From: an uncultured Planctomycetaceae bacterium
GTDB lineage: Bacteria; Planctomycetota; Planctomycetia; Pirellulales; Thermoguttaceae
Length of the DNA: 62,048 bases
Direction: 5' to 3'
NCBI GenBank assembly: GCA_946408825.1
Contig: CAMJTU010000023.1
Coordinates: forward strand, 1 to 62,048
Shown: positions 53,703 to 61,998 of the stretch, piece by piece
How positions within the stretch are numbered: position 1 is the stretch's first letter
Layout of the letters: each line of letters begins with the position of its first letter
Translations under genes and position numbers: made by a program
Notes under the pieces: generated by a model
Seen by the model: the letters and a program-made list of their open reading frames with translations, nothing else
The model's database searches: none
What the model was told of the DNA's origin: nothing

Positions 53703-54047
53703 TATGATCTATTGATTTTGGCGACGTCCTATTTCATTCTAATTGGGCTCGCCGTCGCTCTTCTCCATCTTAAAGATTCCCTCTGCGAAAAACTCATAAC
53801 GATTCTCCTGCTGGGCAATCTCGTGACGTTCTTTGTTTTCTGGACGCTAGGACTCGTCTTACCGTTTCCTTCCTTTGGCGTTTTCATTATTGAGCCAATT
53901 CTGGCGCCGTTTCTCGCCATTCTTAGCGCGACTCATTTGAAACGTTTTAAAACGAAACGGCTTATCGTCTCGCTGATGATTTTAAACTTCGCGTTAGGTC
54001 TGTTTTCAGCGTTTGCCCTGTACGGACTGCTCGGACTCAGCGCTTAA
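53700..54047 (+). CDS. Small membrane protein, single CEK/KRFK module (A)
   Basis: A 115-residue protein with three to four hydrophobic helices. It shares with its neighbours HLKDSLCEKLITILLLGNL, PILAPFLAILSATHLKRFK and a last helix ending ...LGLFSAFALYGLL. The start is flanked by the duplicated intergenic DNA. Function unknown. Confidence 0.7.
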   Translation: MYDLLILATSYFILIGLAVALLHLKDSLCEKLITILLLGNLVTFFVFWTLGLVLPFPSFGVFIIEPILAPFLAILSATHLKRFKTKRLIVSLMILNFALGLFSAFALYGLLGLSA

Positions 54048-54065
54048 ACGCTAACCGCGCCGTTT

Positions 54066-54200
54066 GTTCCCGTTATGAACGTCCTACTATACGCGACCTG
54101 AGATCGACAAACTCAAGACTTCGAAACGATGGAAAACCGCGCGGAGTCTAGGTAGAATAGAAAGAAAGGTCGTCCGCTCGCCCTCGGAGAACCCGCTATG
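54066..54200 (+). repeat. Intergenic duplication, copy 2 (partner 53568-53702)
   Basis: This copy also keeps the DNA of the end of the upstream gene (PVMNVLLYAT-like), here stranded as non-coding sequence after the stop of module A. That proves the direction of the tandem duplication. Confidence 0.92.
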
Positions 54201-54554
54201 TACAATCCCTTTTTGACCAACGCGATACTCTTTGTTATTATTCTCATTGGAATCGTCCCCGCCCTCCGTCGTCTCAACAATTCCTCTTGCGAGAAGCTCA
54301 TGACGGTTCTCCTTTTCGTCAATCTCGCGGCGTTCCTTATTTCCTGGGCGCTGAACTTCTGTTATAGCGGGTCTCTTTTCATTGATTTTGTCGACATTTT
54401 CTTACACGAGCCGGTTCTGGCGCCGACCCTCGCCGTTCTCAGCGCGATCCATCTGAAACGTTTTAAATTTAAATGGCTTGTCGTCTTGCTAATGATTTTA
54501 AACCTCGCGGTCGCCCTGTTTTCAGCGTATCTCATCTGGGAAGTGTTCTATTAG
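54198..54554 (+). CDS. Small membrane protein, single CEK/KRFK module (B)
   Basis: A 118-residue paralogue of module A with NNSSCEKLMTVLLFVNL, PVLAPTLAVLSAIHLKRFK and a similar last helix (LNLAVALFSAYLIW). The coding DNA has diverged strongly from module A although the DNA in front of the two genes is nearly the same. Function unknown. Confidence 0.7.
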   Translation: MYNPFLTNAILFVIILIGIVPALRRLNNSSCEKLMTVLLFVNLAAFLISWALNFCYSGSLFIDFVDIFLHEPVLAPTLAVLSAIHLKRFKFKWLVVLLMILNLAVALFSAYLIWEVFY

Positions 54555-54680
54555 CGCTCCTAAAAATGAATCGCGCCGATTGTTCCTTCATAGAAATTCA
54601 ACTTTAAAAAGCATATATTATTTAGCGCTTCCTCGCCCATTTTTCGGCGCCGCGAATCGACGCCGACGGAGACTAAGACA

Positions 54681-56150
54681 ATGTTAAATCTCAACCGCCG
54701 TCGTTTTCTCGCCGCGGGCGCGGCGAGCGTTTTCGCGCTTTCGTCGTCCGCGTTTTCAACACCCGCCGTTTTCGCAGAACGTCCGAAAGACAAACTCCGA
54801 ATAGGACTCGTCGGCTGCGGCGGCTGCGGCGCCTTTTTGACGACCTTCTTCCCCAACATTCCAAACGCCGAAATCGTCGCGCTTTGCGATCCCGATTCCG
54901 TTCGCCTCGCCGACCTTTGCAAGAAGCTTCCGGACGCGAAAAATTGCGGCGCGGACATGCGAACCGTCTTCGACGATTCCGACGTCGACGCCGTGATTAT
55001 CGCGACTTGCAACCATTGGCACGTCCTCGCGGCGATTTGGGCGATGCAGGCCGGAAAAGACGTTTACCTCGAAAAGCCGATTTGCCTGAACTTCAGGGAG
55101 GGCGAACAGCTCGTCAAAGCGGCGAAGAAGTACGGAAAGATCGTTCAAATCGGAACGCAAATGCGAACCGACGCGAAGCATCACCCCGAGGCGAAGGCGT
55201 TCCTGCATGAAAAGAAAGAACTCGGCGAAATCAAATCCGTTTGCGTCGGTCGATTCTTTGCCCGAAAGGGAATCGGCAAACGTTCGACGCCCCTCGTTCC
55301 GCCCGCGACCGTCGATTACAACCTTTGGCTCGGTCCGTCGCCAGACGTTCCGCTCTATCGGGACAACCTGCAATACGATTGGCACTGGAGCTGGAACACC
55401 GGCAACGGCGAAGTCGGCAACTGGGGCGCGCACCTCCTTGACGACTGCCGCAACGACGTCCTGTGCGACGTAATCGGCGCCCCGAAACGCGTTCTGGCGG
55501 GCGGCGCACGAATCGGCTACGACGACGCCGGCGACACGCCGAACGAGTTCTTCGCCTACTTCGATACCGGCAAGATTCCCGTCGTTTTCCACATATCGAA
55601 CCTGCCCGACAAAAACGACCCGAAGTCGGCGGGCGCCTGCGCTGGACCGTCGAGCGGATACGTCGTCTACTGCGAGGGAGGCAGATACGAGAAACATTGG
55701 GGCGGCGCGGTCGCTTTCGACGCGGCCGGGAAGAAGATGCGCGAATTCGAAGCGACGTCGGAACACGCCGGGCCCGGTCCGCACCTGACGAACTTCGTCG
55801 ACGCCGTTCTCAACGACGACGCGTCGCGGCTGACGGCGCCCCTCAAAGTCGGACTCGAAACGTCGACTTGGTATAACGGCGCGAATACGGCGTATCGACT
55901 CGGCGAACCGTACTCGAAGAAGGCCGTTCTCGATCTATGTGGAAACGACGAAACGCTCGCCGACGCGATCGGAGAACTCGAAACGCATTTGGCGGCGCAG
56001 GGACTCAAAATGAACGCCGACACGTTCCGCGCAAGCCGCTTCCTAGAGTACGACGGAACGACGGGCATAAAAGGCGAGTACGCCGACGCCGCCGAAAAGC
56101 TCTTAACGATCGACTATCGCGCTCCGTTCGTCGTCCCGAAAATCGAATAA
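54681..56150 (+). CDS. Exported Gfo/Idh/MocA-family oxidoreductase
   Basis: A 489-residue protein with a Tat-type signal, NRRRFLAAGAASVFALSS. The Rossmann fold has LRIGLVGCGGCGAFL, VDAVIIATCNHWH, GKDVYLEKPICLN (the EKP motif) and IVQIGTQMRTD. The C-terminal part has WNTGNGEVGNWGAHLLDDCR, matching the planctomycete glycan-related subfamily with the conserved His after GxH. It is NAD(P)-dependent and acts on unknown sugars or their derivatives. CGGAG precedes the ATG. It is followed by a DHDPS-family gene. Confidence 0.9.
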   Translation: MLNLNRRRFLAAGAASVFALSSSAFSTPAVFAERPKDKLRIGLVGCGGCGAFLTTFFPNIPNAEIVALCDPDSVRLADLCKKLPDAKNCGADMRTVFDDSDVDAVIIATCNHWHVLAAIWAMQAGKDVYLEKPICLNFREGEQLVKAAKKYGKIVQIGTQMRTDAKHHPEAKAFLHEKKELGEIKSVCVGRFFARKGIGKRSTPLVPPATVDYNLWLGPSPDVPLYRDNLQYDWHWSWNTGNGEVGNWGAHLLDDCRNDVLCDVIGAPKRVLAGGARIGYDDAGDTPNEFFAYFDTGKIPVVFHISNLPDKNDPKSAGACAGPSSGYVVYCEGGRYEKHWGGAVAFDAAGKKMREFEATSEHAGPGPHLTNFVDAVLNDDASRLTAPLKVGLETSTWYNGANTAYRLGEPYSKKAVLDLCGNDETLADAIGELETHLAAQGLKMNADTFRASRFLEYDGTTGIKGEYADAAEKLLTIDYRAPFVVPKIE

Positions 56151-56285
56151 AACAAGGGTTAAACGTTTACATTTCAGAACGTTATCCGTCATATTTTATC
56201 GTCTTCATCCCAACCAAGCGAGTCGTTTACGATAGGTCTCGTTTCGACGACCGTCGCCGCGTCCGCTTAGAAAGCGAGAGCAACG

Positions 56286-57398
56286 TTGAAAAATTCATTT
56301 TCTCGTCGGAATTTTCTCGGCGCGTTAACTGCGGGAACGTTCGGCGTCGCCGCTTCCGAACTCTTTTCGACAACCGACTCGGAACCCGCGTTCGGCGCCG
56401 ACGCGCCGAATCCCGAACGCGAAATCATCGGCGATCCGCGCGTTCGCGGTCCCTTCCCGATCTTGTCGACCCCGTTCTTTGAATCGGGCGAGGTCGATTA
56501 CGAAACGCTCGCCGACGAAGCGAAGTTCGTCGACTGGTGCGAATCTTCCGGCATGATTTGGCCGCAAGCCGGCGACGCCGTCGATCTCTTGACCAAAGAA
56601 GAGAAAATGCGAGGCATGGAAGTTCTGGCGGAGACGGCGCGCGGTCGCAAGACCGCCCTCTGCTTGGGCGTTCAGGGGAAAAATATCGACGATATGCTCG
56701 ATTACGCCCGTAAGGCCGAGGAAGTCGAACCGACCGCGATCATCTCCCGACCTCCGGACGACGGCAAGACGGAGGACGACCTGCGCGAATATTGGCGCGC
56801 TCTGATGAAGGTCGTCAATCGTCCCGTCATTATCCAAACCTCATGCGGAACAAAATATAAGGGGCCTGCTCCGTCGGTTGAACTGCTGATCGAACTGGGA
56901 AAGGAGTCGCCTTATTTCGGGTACGTCAAGGAAGAATCGTCGCCGATTGAGGCGCGAATGCGTCGACTGATCGCGGCGAAGCCGGCGATCAAACGCGTTT
57001 TCTCGGCGATGGGCGGATTCGCATGGCTGCATCAGCTTCGAATCGGAACGGAGGGGCTTGTCACGGAACGCGCGCCGTATGCGGACGTCCTTGCGGCTGT
57101 TTGGCGCAATTACGAATCCGGCAACCTCGTCGTTGCCGCCGACGCGTTTAGCAAGTTGATGCTGATGCTCAACTTGCGCGAAACGATACCAGGAAACGAT
57201 CTGCGCGGGTTCAGCCTGTACATTTGGCAAAAGCGAGGCGTCTTCAAGAATCGCCTGTCTCGCGAATACGGGCCGAACAACTCCGTTCCGGAGAAACCGG
57301 TCGTTTCCGAGTTTAAACTTAGCGACGAGCAAATCGCCGAACTCGATTTGCGTTTCGAAGCGATGAAACCGTATCTGAAAGAAGGAAACTGGAAGTAG
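56286..57398 (+). CDS. Exported dihydrodipicolinate synthase/N-acetylneuraminate lyase family protein
   Basis: A 370-residue protein with a Tat-type signal, SRRNFLGALTAGTFGVAA. The TIM barrel belongs to the DHDPS/NAL aldolase superfamily: PFPILSTPFFESGEVDYETL, Schiff-base lysine in FGYVKEESSP, and IIQTSCGTKYKG. The start is TTG at 56286, with GAGAG upstream. The reaction is probably aldol cleavage or synthesis of 2-keto acids; the substrate is not known. It follows the Gfo/Idh/MocA gene by 135 bp. Confidence 0.85.
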   Translation: MKNSFSRRNFLGALTAGTFGVAASELFSTTDSEPAFGADAPNPEREIIGDPRVRGPFPILSTPFFESGEVDYETLADEAKFVDWCESSGMIWPQAGDAVDLLTKEEKMRGMEVLAETARGRKTALCLGVQGKNIDDMLDYARKAEEVEPTAIISRPPDDGKTEDDLREYWRALMKVVNRPVIIQTSCGTKYKGPAPSVELLIELGKESPYFGYVKEESSPIEARMRRLIAAKPAIKRVFSAMGGFAWLHQLRIGTEGLVTERAPYADVLAAVWRNYESGNLVVAADAFSKLMLMLNLRETIPGNDLRGFSLYIWQKRGVFKNRLSREYGPNNSVPEKPVVSEFKLSDEQIAELDLRFEAMKPYLKEGNWK

Positions 57399-57409
57399 CC
57401 GACACAGCG

Positions 57410-57432
57410 GCGCGGGACGCGCGAGTTTTTTT
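57410..57432 (+). terminator. Intrinsic terminator of the DHDPS-family gene
   Basis: GCGCG (57410-57414) pairs with CGCGC (57418-57422), followed by GAGTTTTTTTC. Short, but GC-only. Confidence 0.55.
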
Positions 57433-57454
57433 CAATCGCATTGCTTTCTTTTAA

Positions 57455-57490
57455 CGAATCGCCTGCCGGAACTACCCGACAGGCGATTCG
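57455..57490. repeat. Strong inverted repeat without T-run
   Basis: GAATCGCCTG (57456-57465) pairs perfectly with CAGGCGATTC (57480-57489), with an inner CGG/CCG extension. It marks the left edge of the AT-richer island with the second ATPase. Confidence 0.7.
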
Positions 57491-57547
57491 CGTATTTGAG
57501 AGCGCCTGCGACCGAACATGTCGTTTTGGCGCTTTTGAGGGCGTTGT

Positions 57548-57653
57548 GAAACGCTCCAAATCTGCCAAATGAAATACTCCAAATCTGTCAAGTAAAACGC
57601 TCCAAATGTGTCAAATGAAATACTCCAAATGTGTCAAATGAACGATTGCAAAT
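57548..57653. repeat. Array of four 23-bp repeats (plus partial fifth) upstream of AAA_14 ATPase copy 2
   Basis: Units start at 57548, 57571, 57594 and 57617, each exactly 23 bases, type GAAATACTCCAAATGTGTCA plus three more bases. A fifth partial unit (57640-57653) overlaps the -35 of the ATPase promoter. On the minus strand the units carry TTGACA/TTGACAG and TTTGGA words, sharing TTTGGA with the array at 5357-5448. Confidence 0.88.
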
Positions 57654-57674
57654 AGGCGAAGCGCATGTTATAAT
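57646..57674 (+). promoter_or_regulatory. Promoter of AAA_14 ATPase copy 2
   Basis: TTGCAA, 17 bases, TATAAT. The -35 lies in the partial fifth 23-bp repeat, so any factor bound to the array would touch the polymerase site. Confidence 0.65.
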
Positions 57675-57710
57675 ACGGTCGGCGCCGTTAGGAGAAAGAG
57701 AGCGTTTATT

Positions 57711-58991
57711 ATGGACTATATGCGGAGGATCGCGGACGATCGGCTTGCGTTGAAATTGGAGTCTTTTGGAGCCACGTTGATTCTTGGTCCAAAGGGCTGC
57801 GGAAAAACAACGACGGGAAAACGTTTTGCTAAGAGCGTTGTGGAGTTTCAAGATGAAGATCAGCGCGATAATCTTCTGATGATCGCAAATACAAAGCCCT
57901 CGGATCTTCTCAAGGGAAAGAAGCCGATATTGTTTGACGAATGGCAGGACGCTCCTAAAATATGGGGCGCTATCAGGAAAGACGTGGACGATACGGGAGA
58001 GGTCGGTCAATATATTTTGACGGGATCCAGCGCGGCGTCCGTTGATACGCCTCATACCGGAGCGCTGAGAATATCCCGCATGAAGATGTACCCCATGAGT
58101 CTTTTTGAAAGCGGGGAGTCGAACGGAGAGGTCTCTCTGACGGGACTCTTTAACGATCCGGATTCTTTCGACGGTTGTCGTTCCGATTTGTCTATTGACG
58201 GGATAAAATTTGCTATCTGCAGAGGCGGTTGGCCCGGCAGTCTGAACAGAAAAACGGAAAGAGCGCGACTAGCGGTCGCCAAAGACCTGTTTACGCAGAC
58301 ATGCGAGGTCGATATCTCAAAGATCGACAATGTAAAACGTAATCCGGTCTGGGCAAATACGATCTTGCGATCCTATTCCAGAAATCTGTGCTCGTTGGCG
58401 GAAACGAAAACAATCCTTGCGGACGTCACGGCAACCTGCGAAATGTCCAGACAGACGTACGGCGACTATATTTCTGGATTTGAAAAACTGATGATGATCG
58501 AGGATATAGAAGCGTGGAACCCCGCGATACGCTCGAAGACGTCAATTCGCTCGTCAAAAAAGCGCAATTTCGTAGATCCGTCCATTGCGGCGGCCGCATT
58601 GGGAGTCTCGCCGGAATATTTTTCAAAAGACTATAAGACACTCGGGTTCCTTTTTGAATGTCTCTGCATACGAGATCTGAAGATATATTCTTCAGCAAAC
58701 GGAGGAAGAATATCCTATTATCGCGATAGATTTAATCTTGAGGCGGACGCCGTCCTTCATTTAGAAGACGGGAGATACGCGCTGATCGAGTTTAAGCTCG
58801 GTCAATCGGGAGTGGAAGAAGGCGCGCGTCATCTTTGCGAAATTGAAGGGCTGATAAAAGAACACAACAAAAAAGAAGAACAGGTTCCTCTGAAACTTCC
58901 CGATCTTAAGATCGTCATTACAGGCGCGCAGTATGGATATGCGCGCCCGGACGGCGTTTATGTAATCCCTATTGGGTGTTTGAGGGATTGA
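57711..58991 (+). CDS. AAA_14 / DUF4143 ATPase (copy 2)
   Basis: A 426-residue ATPase of the same architecture as the gene at 4128. Walker A is GPKGCGKTT (Lys32) and Walker B LFDEWQ. A sensor-like TGSS lies at ~residue 105, an HTH-like region is around CEMSRQTYGDYI, and the C-terminal part has FNLEADAVLH...ALIEFKLGQ like a PD-(D/E)XK core. The sequence is only distantly related to copy 1. Codons (ATA, AGA, AGG, AAA, GAT) and base composition are AT-richer than the neighbours, which suggests recent transfer. Preceded by the 23-bp repeats. AGGAG lies ~15 bases before the ATG, so the exact start is uncertain. Confidence 0.9.
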   Translation: MDYMRRIADDRLALKLESFGATLILGPKGCGKTTTGKRFAKSVVEFQDEDQRDNLLMIANTKPSDLLKGKKPILFDEWQDAPKIWGAIRKDVDDTGEVGQYILTGSSAASVDTPHTGALRISRMKMYPMSLFESGESNGEVSLTGLFNDPDSFDGCRSDLSIDGIKFAICRGGWPGSLNRKTERARLAVAKDLFTQTCEVDISKIDNVKRNPVWANTILRSYSRNLCSLAETKTILADVTATCEMSRQTYGDYISGFEKLMMIEDIEAWNPAIRSKTSIRSSKKRNFVDPSIAAAALGVSPEYFSKDYKTLGFLFECLCIRDLKIYSSANGGRISYYRDRFNLEADAVLHLEDGRYALIEFKLGQSGVEEGARHLCEIEGLIKEHNKKEEQVPLKLPDLKIVITGAQYGYARPDGVYVIPIGCLRD

Positions 58992-59256
58992 CGCAAACGG
59001 AAAGCGATTCTTCTGAAAGCGACGAGTTTCCTTTTGAATTTCGACGAATACGTCGTATTCTGAACGTACCTTGACAGCGGGCCAAAGAACGCGCGAAGAC
59101 GTCGTGAAAAGGTCTCGTTCCGGCGAGGCGTTTCCTTTTGAAAACGAAAACTGTTGAAAAAAGTCCAATATGTCCACTTTTGAAAAAACAAATTCCATAA
59201 AAAAACTCCACCTGTCCACTTCCAAAAACATTTTCTGAAAAATATCATTATTTGGA

Positions 59257-59300
59257 GTCTACTTTCCTTGACTGGTACAACTATTTTTCTTAACTGGTAC
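59257..59300. repeat. Two 22-bp direct repeats (CTTGACTGGTACAAC type) next to a TATAAT
   Basis: ACTGGTAC ends at 59278 and again at 59300, a 22-base period, each preceded by a T-rich run and CTTGACT or CTTAACT. TATAAT follows at 59320-59325. The arrangement is like the arrays before both ATPases, but no ATPase gene follows. Confidence 0.6.
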
Positions 59301-59431
59301 ATTTGTGCGATTTTCCGTGTATAATAATTATTGAATTGTGTGAATTTGACGTTGTCTAGAATAATGAAATGTGTGTTTTACGAAAAAGAAATCTTGCTGA
59401 ATAGCGCTCAGACGCGCGGTAGCGTCCACAG

Positions 59432-59581
59432 ATGAAAAAAAAGGGACCCTCGCTCCTTCCGTCAGGCATTGTGAAGCAACTTCCAAAAGCCGCTGCGCTG
59501 AAAGGGAGAAAAGCGACGGTCCAACAAAATCTTGTTCTGAACCGCGAGGAGATTCAAGCGTTTTTTTCGTCGACGCGATAA
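59432..59581 (+). CDS. Tiny ORF (49 aa), possible remnant
   Basis: Reads MKKKGPSLLPSGIVKQLPKA and ends LNREEIQAFFSSTR. It is basic, with no membrane segment and no ribosome site. It lies ~100 bases after the TATAAT of the orphan repeat. It may be the last piece of a decayed gene or may not be translated. Confidence 0.25.
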   Translation: MKKKGPSLLPSGIVKQLPKAAALKGRKATVQQNLVLNREEIQAFFSSTR

Positions 59582-59610
59582 TCGCTTATGTTAAAATGCT
59601 GCGAATAACG

Positions 59611-60219
<609 letters not shown>

Positions 60220-60234
60220 CTATTCTTGTTCGCG

Positions 60235-61695
60235 TCAAGCTTCTTTCGGAGTCTTGGGAACAACGACCGTGTTGCCGCCGCCGCGAAGCGAGAGATCGAA
60301 CGGTTTGGCGTCCTTCCAGAGCCCGCCGGTGAAATCGGGGAATTCGATCGGCTGCGATCCGTGGGTGACGGACCATAGGCTTAGCGGGGTAATCGCGCTC
60401 CACGTCGCGCCTTCGTAGACGGAAATATTGAGGGGCAGCCCGTTGTGGAGCGAATCGATAAGCTGGTAGTCGCACATAAAGTCCATTCCGCCGTGACCGC
60501 CGAATTTGACCGCGTTTTCCGCGAGGAATTTCGTAAGTTCGGGCGTGTACTTCTCTTTGATTTCTTCCATCTGCTCGTCGGAGACGGGAGAACTGTGGTC
60601 GAGGTAAATTCTGCTCGGCTCCGGATACTTCTGGACAAAACCGTTCGTACCGCTGAGCATATGGATTCGGGAGTACGGGCGCGGAGAGGTGCGGTCATAC
60701 TGAACTTGAATGACCTTCCCGTTTTGCGTCTTCACAAGCGACGTGTTCATATTGCCGGTAAACTCAATTCCGACAAACTGCTTATGGTATTCGCGTCCCT
60801 GTTCGAGGAGTTCTTCGAATCCCTGTTTGGTCGAAAAGTCGTCGGTCTCGACGGAGGTAAGGAAGAGCGGACGGTCCCCCGCGTTAATGCGCATCGCTTG
60901 GCAGACCGGCCCGAACCCGTGCGTAGGATAGCGGTTTCCTTTATTGCAGGCGCCCGTCGCAAAGCGATAATATCCGCCTTTCTTGCTAAGAGGCGGCATA
61001 GGTTCTTCGAAAATCGTCTTTGCCGGGAAGTAGTGGATATACGCGCCCTCGCCGTAGACAAGCTCGCCGAAGACGCCCTGAAGCGCCATGTTGATAGTGA
61101 GCGCCTCGAAGAAGTCAAAACAGCAGTTCTCGAGAATCGCGCAATATTTTCTCGTCCGTTCCGACGTTTCCACGAGCTTCCAGCAGTCCGCGAGCGTATA
61201 GCCGAGGGGAACCTCGCACGCCGCGTGTTTGCCCGACTCCATGACGGCGGCCGCCATCTCTGCGTGAAGATACTGCGGGGTCGTAACATAGATCAGGTCG
61301 AGGTCGTCGCGTTCAAGGAGTTCGCGCCAACTGTTCTCGTCCTCGTAATACTCGTCGGGAGCGGGATAGTCGAAGCCGTTCAAAATCTGTCGCGACAGTT
61401 CGATGGGATATTCGTAGCAATCGGCGATCGCTTTAATCTCGACGCCTTCAAATTGCGCCAGCCGCGTCATCGAGGCGCGCCCGCGGTTTCCCATCCCGAT
61501 ATATCCGACCCGAATGTTGGAAATCGGCGGAGCGGCGTAGCTCTTCATGTCAAAGGTCGATCGACGGCCCTTCATAATGAGCTTCGTTTCTTCGACGTCG
61601 TCGCGAAGATTCTGCTCGATCCCATAAACGTTTGCCGCCGCAAGAAGAGGCGTCGCGGCAAGACTCTTCAAAAAATTTCGTCTCGCGTTGTTCAT
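60235..61695 (-). CDS. Exported Gfo/Idh/MocA-family oxidoreductase (second)
   Basis: A 486-residue protein with a Tat-like start, NNARRNFLKSLAATPLLAAAN. The Rossmann fold reads IRVGYIGMGNRGRASMTRL, DLIYVTTPQYLHAEMAAAVMESGKHAACEVPLGYTLADCW, so the usual EKP is EVP (a change in the catalytic lysine motif). The C-terminal part has YRFATGACNKGNRYPTHGFGPV, with the His of the glycosidase-like subfamily (compare NAD-dependent alpha-N-acetylgalactosaminidases). The substrate is unknown. I start at ATG 61695 with AGAGGA upstream. Confidence 0.87.
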   Translation of the reverse strand: MNNARRNFLKSLAATPLLAAANVYGIEQNLRDDVEETKLIMKGRRSTFDMKSYAAPPISNIRVGYIGMGNRGRASMTRLAQFEGVEIKAIADCYEYPIELSRQILNGFDYPAPDEYYEDENSWRELLERDDLDLIYVTTPQYLHAEMAAAVMESGKHAACEVPLGYTLADCWKLVETSERTRKYCAILENCCFDFFEALTINMALQGVFGELVYGEGAYIHYFPAKTIFEEPMPPLSKKGGYYRFATGACNKGNRYPTHGFGPVCQAMRINAGDRPLFLTSVETDDFSTKQGFEELLEQGREYHKQFVGIEFTGNMNTSLVKTQNGKVIQVQYDRTSPRPYSRIHMLSGTNGFVQKYPEPSRIYLDHSSPVSDEQMEEIKEKYTPELTKFLAENAVKFGGHGGMDFMCDYQLIDSLHNGLPLNISVYEGATWSAITPLSLWSVTHGSQPIEFPDFTGGLWKDAKPFDLSLRGGGNTVVVPKTPKEA

Positions 61696-61955
61696 CTTAA
61701 AGTCCTCTGAAAAGTATGCCATGCGCTATTCGCCAAGCGTCTGTCGCGCGCAATCGGCGAAAGACCGTCGGCAAAATCGCCGCTTTCATGATACCGTCCC
61801 GTCAAAGAGAAAGCAAGCAAATCGCTCGCCTTTTCTGAATGAACTGCGAATCCCTCGCCGAATAAAAACAGCGCGCCCGCTACGCCCGTATTCAGAAAGA
61901 ATTAAGTTTTTCAACAGGCCGGAAGACGCCCGGGATTCTTCATCGCGGCGTCAAG

Positions 61956-61992
61956 AAATAAAAAAAACCTCCTGTCGAGTGACAGGAGGTTT
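61956..61992 (-). terminator. Terminator of the rRNA operon
   Basis: On the minus strand a perfect stem (61967-61976 with 61981-61990, loop ACTC) is followed by TTTTTTTATTT, directly after the 5S rRNA 3' end. Confidence 0.88.
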
Positions 61993-61998
61993 AAAAAT

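Larger units (their letters stand above)
57399..57710. other. 312-bp gap: terminator, free hairpin, 23-bp repeat array and promoter
   Basis: From left to right: a short terminator (57410-57432), a strong hairpin without T-run (57455-57490), the repeat array (57548-57653) and the promoter of the second ATPase (57646-57674). There is no coding frame. Confidence 0.8.
58992..59610. other. 619-bp AT-rich region with degenerate repeats and one tiny ORF
   Basis: It holds two degenerate TGTCCACTT words 42 bases apart (59171, 59213), a 22-bp two-unit repeat (59257-59300), a TATAAT at 59320-59325 and a 49-residue frame (59432-59581). Nothing else is recognisable. It looks like the remains of another repeat/ATPase unit. 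Confidence 0.5.

Noticed and set aside
57548..57653. 23-bp repeats as a CRISPR array
   Set aside because: The repeats follow each other directly, with no spacers, are AT-rich and diverged, and no cas genes are present.
58958..59302. 114-residue minus-strand frame rich in Phe, Trp and Lys
   Set aside because: It is created by the AT-rich degenerate repeats, has no ribosome site and overlaps the end of the ATPase gene.
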